Positions 6,624-7,037 of a stretch of 7,037 nucleotides of DNA are shown in pieces; within the stretch, counting starts at the first letter, position 1; each line of letters opens with the position of its first letter. The position numbers were made by a program, and so were the translations under genes. This DNA comes from Fidelibacterota bacterium (GTDB lineage: Bacteria > Fidelibacterota > UBA2242 > JAFGTP01), in assembly GCA_021735285.1 (NCBI GenBank), contig JAIPHI010000137.1, forward strand, positions 1-7,037, written 5' to 3'. The notes under the pieces were generated by a model. It had not been told where the DNA came from and made no database searches. It worked only from the letters and a program-made list of their open reading frames with translations.

Positions 6624-7037
6624 ATCTAATCACATTATTTTTGATTGCAATCAGTTTAGCAATTGATGCTTTTGCCATATCGATTGCCATCGGGTCTGTG
6701 ATTAGAATTTTACGGGTTAGGCATGCACTCAGAGTTGGATTATTTTTTGGGATTTTTCAAGGGGTAATGCCAATTATAGGCTGGAGCGCTGGTATGACTT
6801 TTATGAAATATGTCGATATGACTGGCCCTTTTATAGCCTTTGTAATATTAATTTTTCTGGGTGGTAAAATGGTGTATGAGTCGCAAAAAATGGAAACCAG
6901 TGCTTTACCTGCCAATCCTCTCAATTTTATGCCCTTATTGTTATTCGCTATTGCAACGAGTATTGATGCTCTGGGTGTGGGATTTAGTTTTTCCTTTATT
7001 CAAGTAACTGTCATTATGCCCGCTATAATTATTTCTG
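6611..7037 (+). CDS. mntP: MntP-family manganese efflux pump, N-terminal part; 3' end outside window
   Basis: Inner-membrane exporter that lowers cytoplasmic Mn2+ in characterised relatives (MntP, formerly YebN). The window holds 142 complete codons, compared with about 185-190 residues for the whole family protein. The two inverted-repeat signatures are visible: SLAIDAFAISIAIG at 15-28, with the conserved membrane Asp19, and ATSIDALGVGFSFS at 115-128, with Asp119. Between them, VGLFFGIFQGVMPIIGWSAG (42-61) and FVILIFLGGKMVYE (77-90) are also characteristic, giving about four membrane segments before the edge. The ATG at 6611 lies inside the end of the PP-loop gene, in another frame, and gives an N terminus that lines up with E. 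coli MntP. No clear Shine-Dalgarno site precedes it, so translation may be coupled to the upstream gene. No separate promoter or yybP-ykoY-type manganese riboswitch can be placed, because the upstream DNA is coding. Confidence 0.93.
   Translation, partial: MEDINLITLFLIAISLAIDAFAISIAIGSVIRILRVRHALRVGLFFGIFQGVMPIIGWSAGMTFMKYVDMTGPFIAFVILIFLGGKMVYESQKMETSALPANPLNFMPLLLFAIATSIDALGVGFSFSFIQVTVIMPAIIIS

Noticed and set aside
6463..6666. 67-codon + strand frame across the PP-loop/mntP junction
   Set aside because: It runs out of frame through both real genes, and its product has no recognisable features.

Overview
The window is 7,037 bases of compact, AT-rich bacterial DNA. All five recognisable genes lie on the + strand. 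A periplasmic-type RND pump paired with a TolC-like outer-membrane protein points to a diderm (Gram-negative-type) bacterium. LeuRS is a short bacterial form of about 804 residues, and the Shine-Dalgarno sites and factor-independent terminator are canonical. I cannot fix the phylum. A spirochaete, Cloacimonadota-like or Marinimicrobia/Calditrichota-like lineage would fit better than Bacteroidota, whose LeuRS is usually longer, but this is inference only.

Region 1 (1-3077) is the distal part of a tripartite efflux operon. It holds the C-terminal ~630 residues of a heavy-metal-efflux-type (CusA/CzcA-like) RND permease, cut off by the left window edge. Five bases later comes a TolC/CzcC-like outer-membrane channel whose ribosome binding site sits at the end of the pump gene. 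A periplasmic adaptor gene is expected upstream, outside the window.

Region 2 (3078-5736) is a separate unit. A 180-base AT-rich gap carries a good sigma-70-like promoter and short inverted repeats. It leads to a complete leucyl-tRNA synthetase gene (leuS), and a strong intrinsic terminator follows.

Region 3 (5757-7037) holds a PP-loop ATPase of the ThiI/MnmA-like group, with a C-terminal NFACT-R-like region and a CxxC plus GGC cysteine set that suggests iron-sulfur-dependent tRNA thiolation. The 5' part of an mntP-type manganese exporter gene overlaps it by 13 bases and runs off the right edge.

The window looks like ordinary chromosomal housekeeping and transport sequence. I see no mobile element, CRISPR array, RNA gene or defence island, and nothing that amounts to a clearly new system. 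The most useful items to follow up are the PP-loop protein with its overlapping manganese exporter, and the altered proton-relay residues in the RND pump.
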